Assembly (NCBI RefSeq): GCF_030908245.1
Contig: NZ_JAVFJJ010000005.1
Span: 1-64,000, forward strand
Length of the DNA stretch: 64,000 nt
Source of the DNA: Sinomonas sp. ASV322
GTDB lineage: Bacteria; Actinomycetota; Actinomycetes; Actinomycetales; Micrococcaceae
Direction of reading: 5' to 3'
Every line of letters starts with the position of its first letter. Positions within the stretch are counted from its first letter, which is position 1. Position numbers and translations under genes: made by a program. Positions 40,397 through 48,909 of this stretch are shown piece after piece. The notes under the pieces are model-generated. The model was not told the origin of the DNA. It searched no databases and saw only the letters and a list, made by a program, of their open reading frames with translations.

Positions 40397-42133
40397 ATGC
40401 CGCTGCTGCGCCAAGTCCCGGGCGTCGGCGCCCTGTCGCGACCGCGTCTCCGGTGGGCCGACGTCCTCATCGGCGCGGGCATCGCCGTCGTCTTCTATCT
40501 CGTCGTCAAGGCCTCGCTCGGCGCGGCCGCGCCCATCAACCTCGAGACCGCGCCCCAATCGGTATCGACCGATCCGGCGAATCTCCCCTATTACGCGCTC
40601 CGCTCGCTCCTGCGCATGTTCGCGGCCCTCGCGGCGTCCACGGTCTTCACCTTCGTCGTCTCGACGGCCGCGGCGCGGCTCCCCCGGGCCGAGAAGATCA
40701 TCCTCCCCGCGCTCGACATCCTCCAGTCGGTGCCCATCCTGGGCTTCCTGTCGGTGACGGTAACCGGATTCATCGCGATGTTCCCGGGCTCGACGCTCGG
40801 ACTCGAGGCGGCCTCGGTGTTCGCGATCTTCACGTCGCAGGCGTGGAATATGGCCTTCTCGTTCCACTCTTCCCTCGTGGCCCAGGCCAGCGATCTCGAC
40901 GAAGCGGCCCGGCTCATGCGCCTCACGAAGTGGCAGCGCTTCTGGAAGGTCGACGTCCCGTCAGGGATGATCCCGCTGGTCTGGAACGGGATGATGAGCT
41001 TCGGCGGCGGCTGGTTCTTCCTCGCCGCGTCCGAGGCCATCAGCGTGGGCAACAACTCGTACGCCCTGCCGGGAGTCGGCGCCTACGTCGCCGCGGCAGT
41101 CGGCGCCGGCGAGCTCGACCACGTCTGGTGGGCCATCGCGACGATGGCGGTCATGGTCCTCGGCGTGAACTTCCTGTTCTGGCGGCCGCTCGTCGCGTGG
41201 ACGGAGAGGTTCCGACAGGAGGACACGGCAGCGGCAGATCGTCCCCGCAGCGTCGTGCTCGAGGTCCTGTCCCATTCGACGATCCCGCGCGGGCTGGGCC
41301 GGGCCTTCGCTCCGGTCGGGCGCGGGCTCGACGCCGCGATGCGGCCCTTCGGGGTCGCCGAGCACCCGCTCTTCGTTCCCGCCATCCGGCGTCGCGCGAC
41401 CGACGTCGTGCTCATCGTCCTCGTGGCCGCCGCCATCGCGTACGGGGCGTATTGGGCCTATGACTTCATCAGCTCGAACATCGGCCTCGGCTCGTTCGGC
41501 GAAGCCTTCGTTCTGGGGCTCGTGACGCTCCTGCGTGTCGCCGTCATCATCGTCCTCGCAACCATCGTGTGGGTGCCGGTCGGCGTGTGGATCGGGATGA
41601 GCCCGAAGATCAGCCGCCTCGCACAGCCCGTCGTCCAGCTGCTCGCGAGCTTCCCCGCGAACTTCCTCTTCCCGTTCGCGATCGCGTTCTTCGTGGCCAC
41701 GAACATCCCGCTCGACGTCGGCGGGATCCTCCTCATGGCCCTGGGCTCGCAGTGGTACATCCTCTTCAACGTCATCGCGGGGGCGAGCGCGATCCCGACC
41801 GACCTCCGCCAGGCGATGGAGAGCTTCGGCCTGAGCCGCTGGCAGCGCTGGCGCCGGCTCATCCTGCCGGCGATCTTCCCGTCCTTCGTGACGGGCGGCA
41901 TCACCGCAGCCGGGGGCGCGTGGAACGCCTCGATCGTCGCCGAAGTCGTGACGTACAACCACGAGACCATCACGGCCACGGGGCTCGGCGCCTACATCGC
42001 CCAGGCCACGAGCTCCGGCGACATGGCGCGCGTGCTCGTGGGCGTCATCGTGATGTCCGTCTTCGTCGTGGGCCTCAACCGCCTCTTCTGGCGGCGCCTT
42101 TACAAGATCGCGGAAACCCGCTTCTCCCTCTGA
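40397..42133 (+). CDS. Fused double permease of a TauC/SsuC-type ABC importer
   Basis: 578 residues from ATG 40397 behind AGGAGG. Two permease domains (about 1-290 and 330-578), each with the conserved cytoplasmic loop (DEAARLMRLTKWQRFWKVDVP; AMESFGLSRWQRWRRLILP in the second). The family covers nitrate, sulfonate, taurine and aromatic-anion importers. No substrate-binding protein is encoded next to it, so the substrate and even the direction are open. The ATPase gene follows after 31 bp. Confidence 0.88.
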   Translation: MPLLRQVPGVGALSRPRLRWADVLIGAGIAVVFYLVVKASLGAAAPINLETAPQSVSTDPANLPYYALRSLLRMFAALAASTVFTFVVSTAAARLPRAEKIILPALDILQSVPILGFLSVTVTGFIAMFPGSTLGLEAASVFAIFTSQAWNMAFSFHSSLVAQASDLDEAARLMRLTKWQRFWKVDVPSGMIPLVWNGMMSFGGGWFFLAASEAISVGNNSYALPGVGAYVAAAVGAGELDHVWWAIATMAVMVLGVNFLFWRPLVAWTERFRQEDTAAADRPRSVVLEVLSHSTIPRGLGRAFAPVGRGLDAAMRPFGVAEHPLFVPAIRRRATDVVLIVLVAAAIAYGAYWAYDFISSNIGLGSFGEAFVLGLVTLLRVAVIIVLATIVWVPVGVWIGMSPKISRLAQPVVQLLASFPANFLFPFAIAFFVATNIPLDVGGILLMALGSQWYILFNVIAGASAIPTDLRQAMESFGLSRWQRWRRLILPAIFPSFVTGGITAAGGAWNASIVAEVVTYNHETITATGLGAYIAQATSSGDMARVLVGVIVMSVFVVGLNRLFWRRLYKIAETRFSL

Positions 42134-42164
42134 CCCTCGCTTCTCCAACCGGCAGGAGGCCCCC

Positions 42165-43523
42165 GTGAGCATGACCGCCACGGCCACCGAACTCATCACG
42201 GTCGCCAACGTCAGCAAGTCGTTCGCGACAGACGGCGGCGAGAAGACCGTCCTCTCCGACATCAGCCTGACCATCCGCGAGGGCGAGATCGTCGCGCTCC
42301 TCGGCCGCTCGGGGTCCGGGAAGAGCACGCTCCTCCGGTGCATCGCGGGGCTCATCGGGCCGACGGCGGGCCGCGTCGCCTACCGCGGGACGCGGCTCAA
42401 CGGCGCCAACCCTGGCACGGCCCTCGTGTTCCAGTCGTTCGCCCTGCTTCCGTGGTTCACGGTCCTCGAGAACGTCGAGCTCGGTCTCGAGGCCAAGGGC
42501 GTGAAGCCGGCCGAGCGGCGCGAGCGCGCCCTCCGCGCCATCGACGTCATCGGCCTCGACGGCTTCGAATCCGCCTACCCGAAGGAGCTTTCAGGCGGGA
42601 TGCGGCAGCGCGTCGGGTTCGCGCGCGCGCTCGTCGTCGAGCCGGACGTGCTCCTCATGGACGAGCCGTTCTCCGCGCTCGACGTGCTCACGAGCGAGAA
42701 TCTCCGGTCCGAGCTCGTGCGCATGTGGGCCGACGGCTCGATGCCCACGAAGACTGCCCTCATCGTGACCCACAACATCGAGGAGGCCATCCAGCTCGCG
42801 GATCGCGTCCTGGTCCTCGACTCGAATCCCGGGCGCATCAAGGCCGAGCTCGCCGTCGGCCTTCCGAAGCCGCGCGATCGGCGCAGCCCCGAGTTCGAGG
42901 CCCTCGTCGACGAGGTCTACGGCATCCTCACGGGGCAGAAGGCCGAGGCACGGCGCACCACCGGCGAAAGCACGACGACGACGGCGCCTTCCGGGCCAGG
43001 CCTCGAGACTCCCCTTCCGACCGCGAGCACGGGCGCGATCGGCGGCCTCCTCGAGCTCCTCGCCGCGCATGGCGGCACGGAGGGCCTCGCGGAGATCGCG
43101 GACGAGCTCCGCTACGAGATCGACGACCTCCTCCCCGTCGTCGATGCCGCGAACCTGCTCAACCTCGCGCGGCCCCAGGGCCCGGACCTCCGCATCACGG
43201 AGCAGGGGCGGCGCTACGCGGCGTCCGATCTCCTCCGCGCCAAGGAGCAGTTCGCAACGCTTGCGGTGGAGGCCGCTCCCCTCGTCCGGCACATCGTGCG
43301 TGCGCTCCGGCACAGCGACTCGGGCTCCCTCCGCGCCGACGACGTCCTCACGGAGCTCAAGGCCCTGTACGGCGACGAGGCCGAGCAGCAGCTCGACACG
43401 GCCATCGACTGGGGACGCTACGGCGAGCTCTACGAGTTCGATTCCGACTCCGACCGGCTCCTCCTGCCGACGCACCCCGACGCCGCCGCCGGGGCCGACC
43501 ACCGCGATGCGCACGAGGGCTGA
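42165..43523 (+). CDS. ABC importer ATP-binding protein with C-terminal AAA-associated domain
   Basis: 452 residues from GTG 42165 (AGGAGG 5 nt upstream). The N-terminal NrtD/SsuB-type ATPase has Walker A GRSGSGKST, FQSFALLPWFTVLENVELGL, signature LSGGMRQRVGFARAL and Walker [12 protein letters not shown]. After a Thr/Pro-rich linker (about 262-285), a helical domain (LELLAAHGGTEGLAEIADEL through LDTAIDWGRYGELYEFD) resembles the AAA-associated domain found on some of these ATPases, which probably senses or regulates transport. Partner of the 40397 permease. Confidence 0.88.
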   Translation: MSMTATATELITVANVSKSFATDGGEKTVLSDISLTIREGEIVALLGRSGSGKSTLLRCIAGLIGPTAGRVAYRGTRLNGANPGTALVFQSFALLPWFTVLENVELGLEAKGVKPAERRERALRAIDVIGLDGFESAYPKELSGGMRQRVGFARALVVEPDVLLMDEPFSALDVLTSENLRSELVRMWADGSMPTKTALIVTHNIEEAIQLADRVLVLDSNPGRIKAELAVGLPKPRDRRSPEFEALVDEVYGILTGQKAEARRTTGESTTTTAPSGPGLETPLPTASTGAIGGLLELLAAHGGTEGLAEIADELRYEIDDLLPVVDAANLLNLARPQGPDLRITEQGRRYAASDLLRAKEQFATLAVEAAPLVRHIVRALRHSDSGSLRADDVLTELKALYGDEAEQQLDTAIDWGRYGELYEFDSDSDRLLLPTHPDAAAGADHRDAHEG

Positions 43524-43603
43524 CGCGTCGGTTTTCTGGGTCTTCGGACGTCACAGGGGTGGCGCGCTCGCGCGCAGTGGTTTAGGAACTCCATAATCTG
43601 TTT

Positions 43604-44956
43604 GTGAGGCCGCCCGTAGAGTCGCCCCCGATGAGGGGATCCACCGAAGACGCCGCCCGCGCCCGTGACCGGAGCGCGGTCCTCGTCGCGCGCCGCGGGG
43701 GTCGCCGCTACCGTCTCCTCTGGCTTCTCGCGGGGCCCGGAATCCTGGCCATGCTCGGCGAGAACGACGGCCCGAGCATGATCTCCTACGCCGTCTCCGG
43801 AGCGGGGTACGGGCTCGGGTTCTTCCTGCCGTTCACGATCGCGCTGTTCGCCGTCGCCTTCGTCTGCCAGGAGATGGCGATGCGGGTCGGCGCGGTGACG
43901 GGACGGGGCTTCGGAGAACTCATCCTGAAGCGATACGGTCCCGGATGGGGCTGGTTCGGCGCGGCCGATCTCGCCGTGACCAACCTCGTGACACTCGTCG
44001 CCGAGTTCGCGGCGATCAGGATCGGCCTCGCGTACTTCGGCTACCCCGCGTGGACCGCGGCGGCCCTCGGAATGGCCCTCGTGGTCGCCACGTCGGTCCT
44101 GGGGCGATACCGGAGGTGGGAGCGCACGGTGCTCGGCCTGGCCGCGTTCAATGCGCTGTTCCTCGTCGCGGCGATCCTCGTGCGACCCGCCCCGGCAGGC
44201 GTGGGCCAGGCTATCGCGACGTGGTCCCCGCTGCCGGACGGCAGCCCGGTCACGCTTCTCCTGCTCCTCACATCCACGATCGGGGCGACGGTCACCCCGT
44301 GGATGGTGTTCTTCCAGCAGAGCGCCTCGGCGGACAAGGGCCTCACGCGCGCCGATGTACGCTACGGGCGCGTCGAGACGGGCCTCGGGGCGGCTCTCGC
44401 GGCCGTGTTCGGCGCCTCCGCCGTCGTCGTCGGAGCCGTGCTGGCCGGCCCCGGTGGCGGCGATCAGCCGGTATCCTCCGACGCGATCCCCGCTCTCCTC
44501 GACCGCGCCGCGGGAACACCCGTCGGGGCCATCTTCGCGCTCGGCCTGATCGAGGCCGGCGCGGTCGCCCTCCTCACGATTTCGGCCAGCACCTCGTATG
44601 CGATCGCGGAAAGCCTGGGCCGCCCGCACAGCTTCAACGGCCCCACGCGCAGGGCAGTCGTGTTCCATTCGGTGAACTTGGCGACGGCGGCGCTCGCCGC
44701 CGCCGTCGTGCTCATTCCCGGCGCCCCACTCGTCGCGATCGCGCTCAACGCCAATGTGCTGGCGACGGTCCTCCTGCCCGTCACACTGACGTTCCTGCTC
44801 ATGCTCGCGGCCGACCGCCAGCTCATGGGCGCCGCGGCGAACACGCGGCCGATGACGATCACGGCGGTCGCCGTCGTCGTCCTCATCGCGCTGTGCGCGG
44901 GCGCGTACGCGGTCGCGTCCTTCCTCGAAACCCTCGGCGTCCTGCCGCATCCCTAG
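43604..44956 (+). CDS. NRAMP-family divalent cation transporter, paralogue 1
   Basis: 450 residues from GTG 43604 (ATG 43631 gives 441). CATAAT at 43592-43597 lies 6 nt before the GTG, so a leaderless transcript starting at the GTG is possible. About eleven membrane segments. The TM1 metal motif, DPGN in canonical NRAMPs, reads GENDGPS. The TM6 motif reads TVTPWMVFFQQS, without the methionine-proline-histidine of Mn/Fe transporters. This pattern suggests an NRMT-like Mg2+ transporter. It lacks the extra C-terminal helix of paralogue 2; a separate 52-residue gene supplies a similar helix. Confidence 0.85.
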   Translation: MRPPVESPPMRGSTEDAARARDRSAVLVARRGGRRYRLLWLLAGPGILAMLGENDGPSMISYAVSGAGYGLGFFLPFTIALFAVAFVCQEMAMRVGAVTGRGFGELILKRYGPGWGWFGAADLAVTNLVTLVAEFAAIRIGLAYFGYPAWTAAALGMALVVATSVLGRYRRWERTVLGLAAFNALFLVAAILVRPAPAGVGQAIATWSPLPDGSPVTLLLLLTSTIGATVTPWMVFFQQSASADKGLTRADVRYGRVETGLGAALAAVFGASAVVVGAVLAGPGGGDQPVSSDAIPALLDRAAGTPVGAIFALGLIEAGAVALLTISASTSYAIAESLGRPHSFNGPTRRAVVFHSVNLATAALAAAVVLIPGAPLVAIALNANVLATVLLPVTLTFLLMLAADRQLMGAAANTRPMTITAVAVVVLIALCAGAYAVASFLETLGVLPHP

Positions 44957-45024
44957 TCGCCGATCGCACGATCCGCCGATCCGGCACGAGAACCGGACGC
45001 GGCCCGAGAACCGATGGAGAGTCC

Positions 45025-45183
45025 ATGAGAGAACCCGACGCCCCGATCGTCCCGGTGCCGGTTGCGCGGGCCGTGCTCACCCCGCGGACGCGAGCGGCGC
45101 TGCTGTGCCTCCGGGTTCTGGCCCTCGCCCTGGCCGCGATGGTCGTGTACACGTTCGTCGCCAACGTCGCGGCGGGTCCCTGA
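45025..45183 (+). CDS. Small single-pass membrane protein linked to NRAMP paralogue 1
   Basis: 52 residues, ATG 45025 with GGAGAG upstream. A hydrophilic N terminus (REPDAPIVPVPVARAV) is followed by a basic segment and one transmembrane helix (about 27-48). The TPRTRAALLCLRVLALALA part resembles the C-terminal RRVGLGTLRLYLLIAMVLV helix fused to the second NRAMP (47129 gene). It may therefore be a detached C-terminal subunit of paralogue 1. It starts 68 bp after that gene. Confidence 0.65.
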   Translation: MREPDAPIVPVPVARAVLTPRTRAALLCLRVLALALAAMVVYTFVANVAAGP

Positions 45184-45243
45184 TCTCGGTCTCAGGTTGT
45201 GAGGCTACAATCCATCAATTCCTTCGCGCGACGAGAGATATCC

Positions 45244-46635
45244 ATGCAGCATGATCGGCGTACGCCCGCGAGCCCCGAAGGGACGGGCGCCGCAGCCCTC
45301 CCCGGGCGCCATTTCCGTGTCCCCCGCAGGTGGCCCAAGGTCCTGCTCGGCGCAGGCCTCACGGCGGCGGTCGCGGTCGCGGGAGGGATCGTGTACGCCG
45401 GCGCCACTGCGGTGCAGATCAACAGCAACATCCACCGATCGGGCATCCTTGTGGACCCCGCGCAGTCCATCCAGGCCGTGCCGAAGCTGACGGCGGACAC
45501 GAACATCCTCATCATGGGCATGGACTCTCGCCTCGGAGAGGACGGGAAGCCCCTTCCGCAGGACGTCTACGACGCGCTGCACGCGGGCGGCGACGACGTC
45601 GGCGGGTACAACTCCAACGTGCTCATGCTCGTGCACATCCCGGCCGACGGATCCAAGGCGACGGCAATCTCGATTCCCCGCGACGACTACGTGGTCACCG
45701 CAGGATTCCCGGGGGCCGGGTTCAAGGCCAAGATCAAGGAGGCCTACGGCTACGCCCTCGCGGCCGAGCAGGCCACGCTGCTGCGGCAGGGCAAGCCCAA
45801 CGACGACGCGACCTACCAAGAGTCACGCGATGCCGGCCGCAAGGCGGAGATCGCGACGGTCACGAAGTTCCTCGGCAGCGTGCACATCGACCATTTCGTC
45901 GAGGTCACAATGGCCGCGTTCTATCAGGTCGCGCAGGTCATCGCACCGATCACCGTGTGCATCAACCGCGCAACGAAGGACACGTTCTCCGGGGCCGACT
46001 TCAAGGCCGGGACGCAGCAGATCGACGCGAAGCAGGCTGTCGCGTTCGTCCGCCAGCGCCGGGACACGAGCGACCCGTACTACTTCTTCACGGACCTGGA
46101 CCGCGAGCGGCGGCAGCAGGCGTTCATCGCCTCAGTCCTCCACCAGCTCAAGCAGGCCGGCACCCTGACCGACATCCCGAAGATGCAGAGCGTGTTCGAC
46201 GCCGTGAGCAAGAACATCGCCGTCGACTCGGGACTGGATCTCATCCAGCTCGCCCAGCAGGCCACGTCCCTCACGGGCGGCAACATCTCGTTCACGACCC
46301 TCCCGATCACCGGCTTCGGGACGTCGCCCGAGGGGGCGTCGATCAACACCGTGGATGTCGCGCAGGTGCAGGCCACGGTCAAGTCCCTGCTCGCGCCGCC
46401 GTCGGCCTCGGCGACGCCGACGCCCGGCTCCTCGACGGCGGCCGCGGTCCCCGCCGTCGTCGGAACGCCGGCTGCCACGGACCCCGCGGCGACAACGCCG
46501 TCTGGGGTGGCTCCCGGCGCGCCCGCCGGGTCGGGAGCAGGAGGGGCGACGACGGCGACCCCATCGCCCACGCAGAACAGCTATGCGGACTGGACGGGCG
46601 CACTCCAGGGCGGCGGCATTCCCTGCGTCAAGTAG
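45244..46635 (+). CDS. LytR-CpsA-Psr family cell-wall glycopolymer transferase
   Basis: 463 residues from ATG 45244. A basic N terminus and one membrane helix (about 31-53) precede the extracytoplasmic LCP domain: NILIMGMDSR, SNVLMLVHIPADG, ATAISIPRDDYV (catalytic arginine region), and QAVAFVRQRRD. A Thr/Pro/Ala-rich C-terminal tail (about 385-445) probably spans the wall. LCP proteins attach teichoic-acid-like or arabinogalactan-like polymers to peptidoglycan. It has no obvious functional link with the metal transporters around it. Confidence 0.9.
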   Translation: MQHDRRTPASPEGTGAAALPGRHFRVPRRWPKVLLGAGLTAAVAVAGGIVYAGATAVQINSNIHRSGILVDPAQSIQAVPKLTADTNILIMGMDSRLGEDGKPLPQDVYDALHAGGDDVGGYNSNVLMLVHIPADGSKATAISIPRDDYVVTAGFPGAGFKAKIKEAYGYALAAEQATLLRQGKPNDDATYQESRDAGRKAEIATVTKFLGSVHIDHFVEVTMAAFYQVAQVIAPITVCINRATKDTFSGADFKAGTQQIDAKQAVAFVRQRRDTSDPYYFFTDLDRERRQQAFIASVLHQLKQAGTLTDIPKMQSVFDAVSKNIAVDSGLDLIQLAQQATSLTGGNISFTTLPITGFGTSPEGASINTVDVAQVQATVKSLLAPPSASATPTPGSSTAAAVPAVVGTPAATDPAATTPSGVAPGAPAGSGAGGATTATPSPTQNSYADWTGALQGGGIPCVK

Positions 46636-46730
46636 GGCAAAAGCACAGCTTCCGACCCGGCCGCGGCCCGGGTGATCGGGTGCGGGTACGCATGCGCACA
46701 TTTTCATGTATGCTTTGTGGGCAAGGTGCC

Positions 46731-46890
46731 GTTCGTTAGCTGAGGCTCCTTCGCGTAAACAAGCCAGCGACCGTAAACGTCGAGAGACGCCACTGGTCAG
46801 GACAGGCTGCCCCGGGCTAAGGGGCAACCCCGATTGGCTCCCTCTTTGGAGGGTCACGACGCGGAGTGCCAAAGGTCTTACGAGGAAGGG
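46731..46890 (+). ncRNA. M-box (ykoK) magnesium riboswitch
   Basis: Recognised from the conserved M-box blocks in order: TTCGTTAGCTGAGGCTCCTT at the 5' end, CGTCGAGAGACGCCACTGGT in the middle, and GAGTGCCAAAGGTCTTACGA at the 3' end. These match the RF00380-type aptamer that binds Mg2+. A possible -10 element (TATGCT at 46709) lies upstream. It precedes a leader peptide, an NRAMP transporter and an MgtE-N/CBS protein, all consistent with Mg2+ homeostasis. The ends are approximate. Confidence 0.88.
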
Positions 46891-46892
46891 CA

Positions 46893-46947
46893 CCCCGGGT
46901 TTTCTGCCCGGGGCCTCCGGAGGCACGTGAAGAACGATTCCTGGAGG
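46893..46947 (+). promoter_or_regulatory. Candidate M-box expression platform
   Basis: A GC-rich hairpin CCCCGGG (46893-46899) / CCCGGGG (46907-46913) is followed by CCTCC (46914-46918). CCTCC is complementary to the GGAGG (46943-46947) ribosome-binding site of the leader peptide. Exclusive pairings could expose or mask that site according to Mg2+. The pairings are seen; the switch is inferred. Confidence 0.45.
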
Positions 46948-46956
46948 TGACTCGCT

Positions 46957-46998
46957 ATGCCAAGCGGCGATAGTAGTACCTCCTCGCGCGCCCTCTGA
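46957..46998 (+). CDS. Leader peptide between the M-box and the NRAMP gene
   Basis: A 13-codon frame (MPSGDSSTSSRAL, then TGA) with a near-perfect GGAGGTGA ribosome-binding site 6 nt upstream. It is the strongest such site in the region, better than that of the transporter itself. Its stop codon lies inside a perfect 7-bp hairpin (46995-47011). It is out of frame with the transporter. The layout suggests translation-coupled attenuation, comparable in logic to mgtL-type leaders, but the peptide has not been identified before as far as I know. Confidence 0.5.
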   Translation: MPSGDSSTSSRAL

Positions 46999-47011
46999 GC
47001 GTTCCGCTCAG
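46995..47011 (+). terminator. Short hairpin overlapping the leader-peptide stop
   Basis: CTGAGCG-TTC-CGCTCAG, a perfect 7-bp stem with a 3-nt loop. A ribosome at the leader stop would cover its left arm. No T-run follows. Attenuator or Rho-modulating role is inferred. Confidence 0.45.
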
Positions 47012-47128
47012 ACTCGCTCGCAATCGCCCCTCACTTCCGTTCCCAGCGCGCTGCCCGCTCCATTTCGGAGCGCCGTCAGCGTGCCCGCTTCTCAATCCCC
47101 GGCCACAGCCGGGAGGAAGCAGGTCCCC

Positions 47129-48838
47129 GTGATCAAGACCCCAATGACCGCAGCCCGCCGACCGTCCGCAACCTCCACCCCCCGCGCCACCGCACACGGG
47201 TCAGGCGCCCCCGCCGGAAGCGCGGTGCTCGATTCCGCGCACGTCGGCGACATCAAGGGCGCCTTCGGAACCATCCGCGCCGACGACACCTCGACGCCGA
47301 AGAGCTGGAAGACGCGCCTCAAGACCCTCCTGGCCATCATCGGACCGGGCCTCATCGTCATGGTCGGCGACAACGACGCCGGCGCCTTCGGCACGTACTC
47401 GCAGGCCGGGCAGAACTACGGCACGAGCCTCCTCTGGACGCTCCTGCTGCTCGTTCCCGTCCTCTTCGTCAACCAGGAGATGGTCCTCCGGCTCGGCGTC
47501 GTGACGGGCGTCGGCCACGCCCGGCTTATCCTCGAGCGCTTCGGCAAGTTCTGGGGCGCGTTCAGCGCGATCGACCTGTTCATCCTCAACGCGCTCACAA
47601 TCATCACCGAGTTCATCGGCATCAGCATCGGCCTGGACTACCTCGGCGTGCCCAAGATCCCCGGGGTCATCGTCGCTGCGCTCGTCGTCATCGCCGCCGC
47701 GAGCACGGGCTCGTTCAAGCGCTTCGAGCGCACCTGCATGGTCCTCGTCTTCGGCTCGCTCCTGCTCGTGCCCATCTTCTTCATGAGCAGCCCCGACTAC
47801 GGCCAGATCGGGCACGACTTCGTCGTTCCAGGCGTCCCCGCGGGCTCGAGCATCGCGGACGTGACGCTCCTGATCATCGCGATCGTCGGCACGACCATCG
47901 CCCCATGGCAGCTGTTCTTCCAGCAGTCCTACGTGATCGACAAGCGCATCACCCCGCGCTACATGAAGTACGAGAAGGCCGACCTGTGGATCGGCATCGT
48001 CATCGTGGTCGTCGGGGCCGCCGCGATCATCTCCTTCACCGCCTTTGCGTTCGCGGGCCAGCCCGAGTTCGGGCAGTTCACCGACGCCGGCGGGGTCGCG
48101 CAGGGCCTCGAGAAGTACGTCGGGCACCTCGCGGGCATCCTGTTCGCGCTCGCGCTCATCGACGCCTCGATCATCGGCGCCGCCGCCGTCGGCCTCTCGA
48201 CCTCGTACGCGCTCGGGGACGTCCTCGGCCTCAAGCACTCCCTGCACCGCAAGGTCAGCGACGCGAAGGGCTTCTACGCCGCCTTCGCCGGGATCATCCT
48301 GCTCTCCGCCGTCATCGTGATCATCCCGGGCAGCCCGCTCGGCCTCCTCACCGTCGGGGTCCAGGTCCTGGCCGGGGTCCTGCTTCCCTCCGCGACCGTG
48401 TTCCTGCTCCTCCTGTGCAACGACAAGGCCGTCATGGGCCCATGGGTCAACGGCAAGGCGATGAACATCTTCACCTCCGCCGTCATCGCGGTCCTCATCA
48501 TCCTCTCGATCGTGCTCACGTCGGCCACGCTCTTCCCGGGCATCGACGGCACCACCATCCTCGAGATCCTCGGCGGCGGCGCTGCCCTCGCCCTCCTCGT
48601 AGGCCTCGGGATGTTCACCGCGCGAGCGATCGCGAAGGCACGCGGCGGAATCTCGGCGGCTCCCGCCGTCGACCGTTCGGAGCGGCACACCTGGCGCATG
48701 CCCCCGCTTGCCCTGCTCGAGCGCCCGCAGCTCTCGCTCGCGCGGCGCGTGGGGCTCGGCACCCTGCGCCTCTACCTCCTGATCGCGATGGTCCTCGTCA
48801 TCATCCGCGTCGTGCAGCTCGCGCTCGGCGCCGCCTGA
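47129..48838 (+). CDS. NRAMP-family Mg2+/divalent cation transporter, paralogue 2 (NRMT-like)
   Basis: 569 residues from GTG 47129; GTG 47081 and ATG 47144 are alternatives. A hydrophilic N-terminal stretch of about 60 residues precedes eleven or more membrane helices and an added C-terminal helix (LGTLRLYLLIAMVLVIIRVV). The TM1 motif is GDNDAGAF (81-83 DND) instead of DPGN. The TM6 motif is TTIAPWQLFFQQ instead of the methionine-containing one of Mn2+/Fe2+ transporters. Loss of that methionine is the reported mark of Mg2+-transporting NRMTs. Control by an upstream M-box supports Mg2+ as substrate. An MgtE-N/CBS gene follows. Confidence 0.88.
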   Translation: MIKTPMTAARRPSATSTPRATAHGSGAPAGSAVLDSAHVGDIKGAFGTIRADDTSTPKSWKTRLKTLLAIIGPGLIVMVGDNDAGAFGTYSQAGQNYGTSLLWTLLLLVPVLFVNQEMVLRLGVVTGVGHARLILERFGKFWGAFSAIDLFILNALTIITEFIGISIGLDYLGVPKIPGVIVAALVVIAAASTGSFKRFERTCMVLVFGSLLLVPIFFMSSPDYGQIGHDFVVPGVPAGSSIADVTLLIIAIVGTTIAPWQLFFQQSYVIDKRITPRYMKYEKADLWIGIVIVVVGAAAIISFTAFAFAGQPEFGQFTDAGGVAQGLEKYVGHLAGILFALALIDASIIGAAAVGLSTSYALGDVLGLKHSLHRKVSDAKGFYAAFAGIILLSAVIVIIPGSPLGLLTVGVQVLAGVLLPSATVFLLLLCNDKAVMGPWVNGKAMNIFTSAVIAVLIILSIVLTSATLFPGIDGTTILEILGGGAALALLVGLGMFTARAIAKARGGISAAPAVDRSERHTWRMPPLALLERPQLSLARRVGLGTLRLYLLIAMVLVIIRVVQLALGAA

Positions 48839-48909
48839 CCCTCATTCCCAAGTCACTCGGGCTGACGTACAGTCGTCCGAGAGGCCGACGTGCCCCTGAA
48901 AGGTATGAC

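Noticed and set aside
47129-48838. Annotating the second NRAMP as a Mn2+ transporter mntH
   Set aside because: The TM1 and TM6 metal motifs lack the canonical residues, including the TM6 methionine, and the leader is a Mg2+-type M-box.
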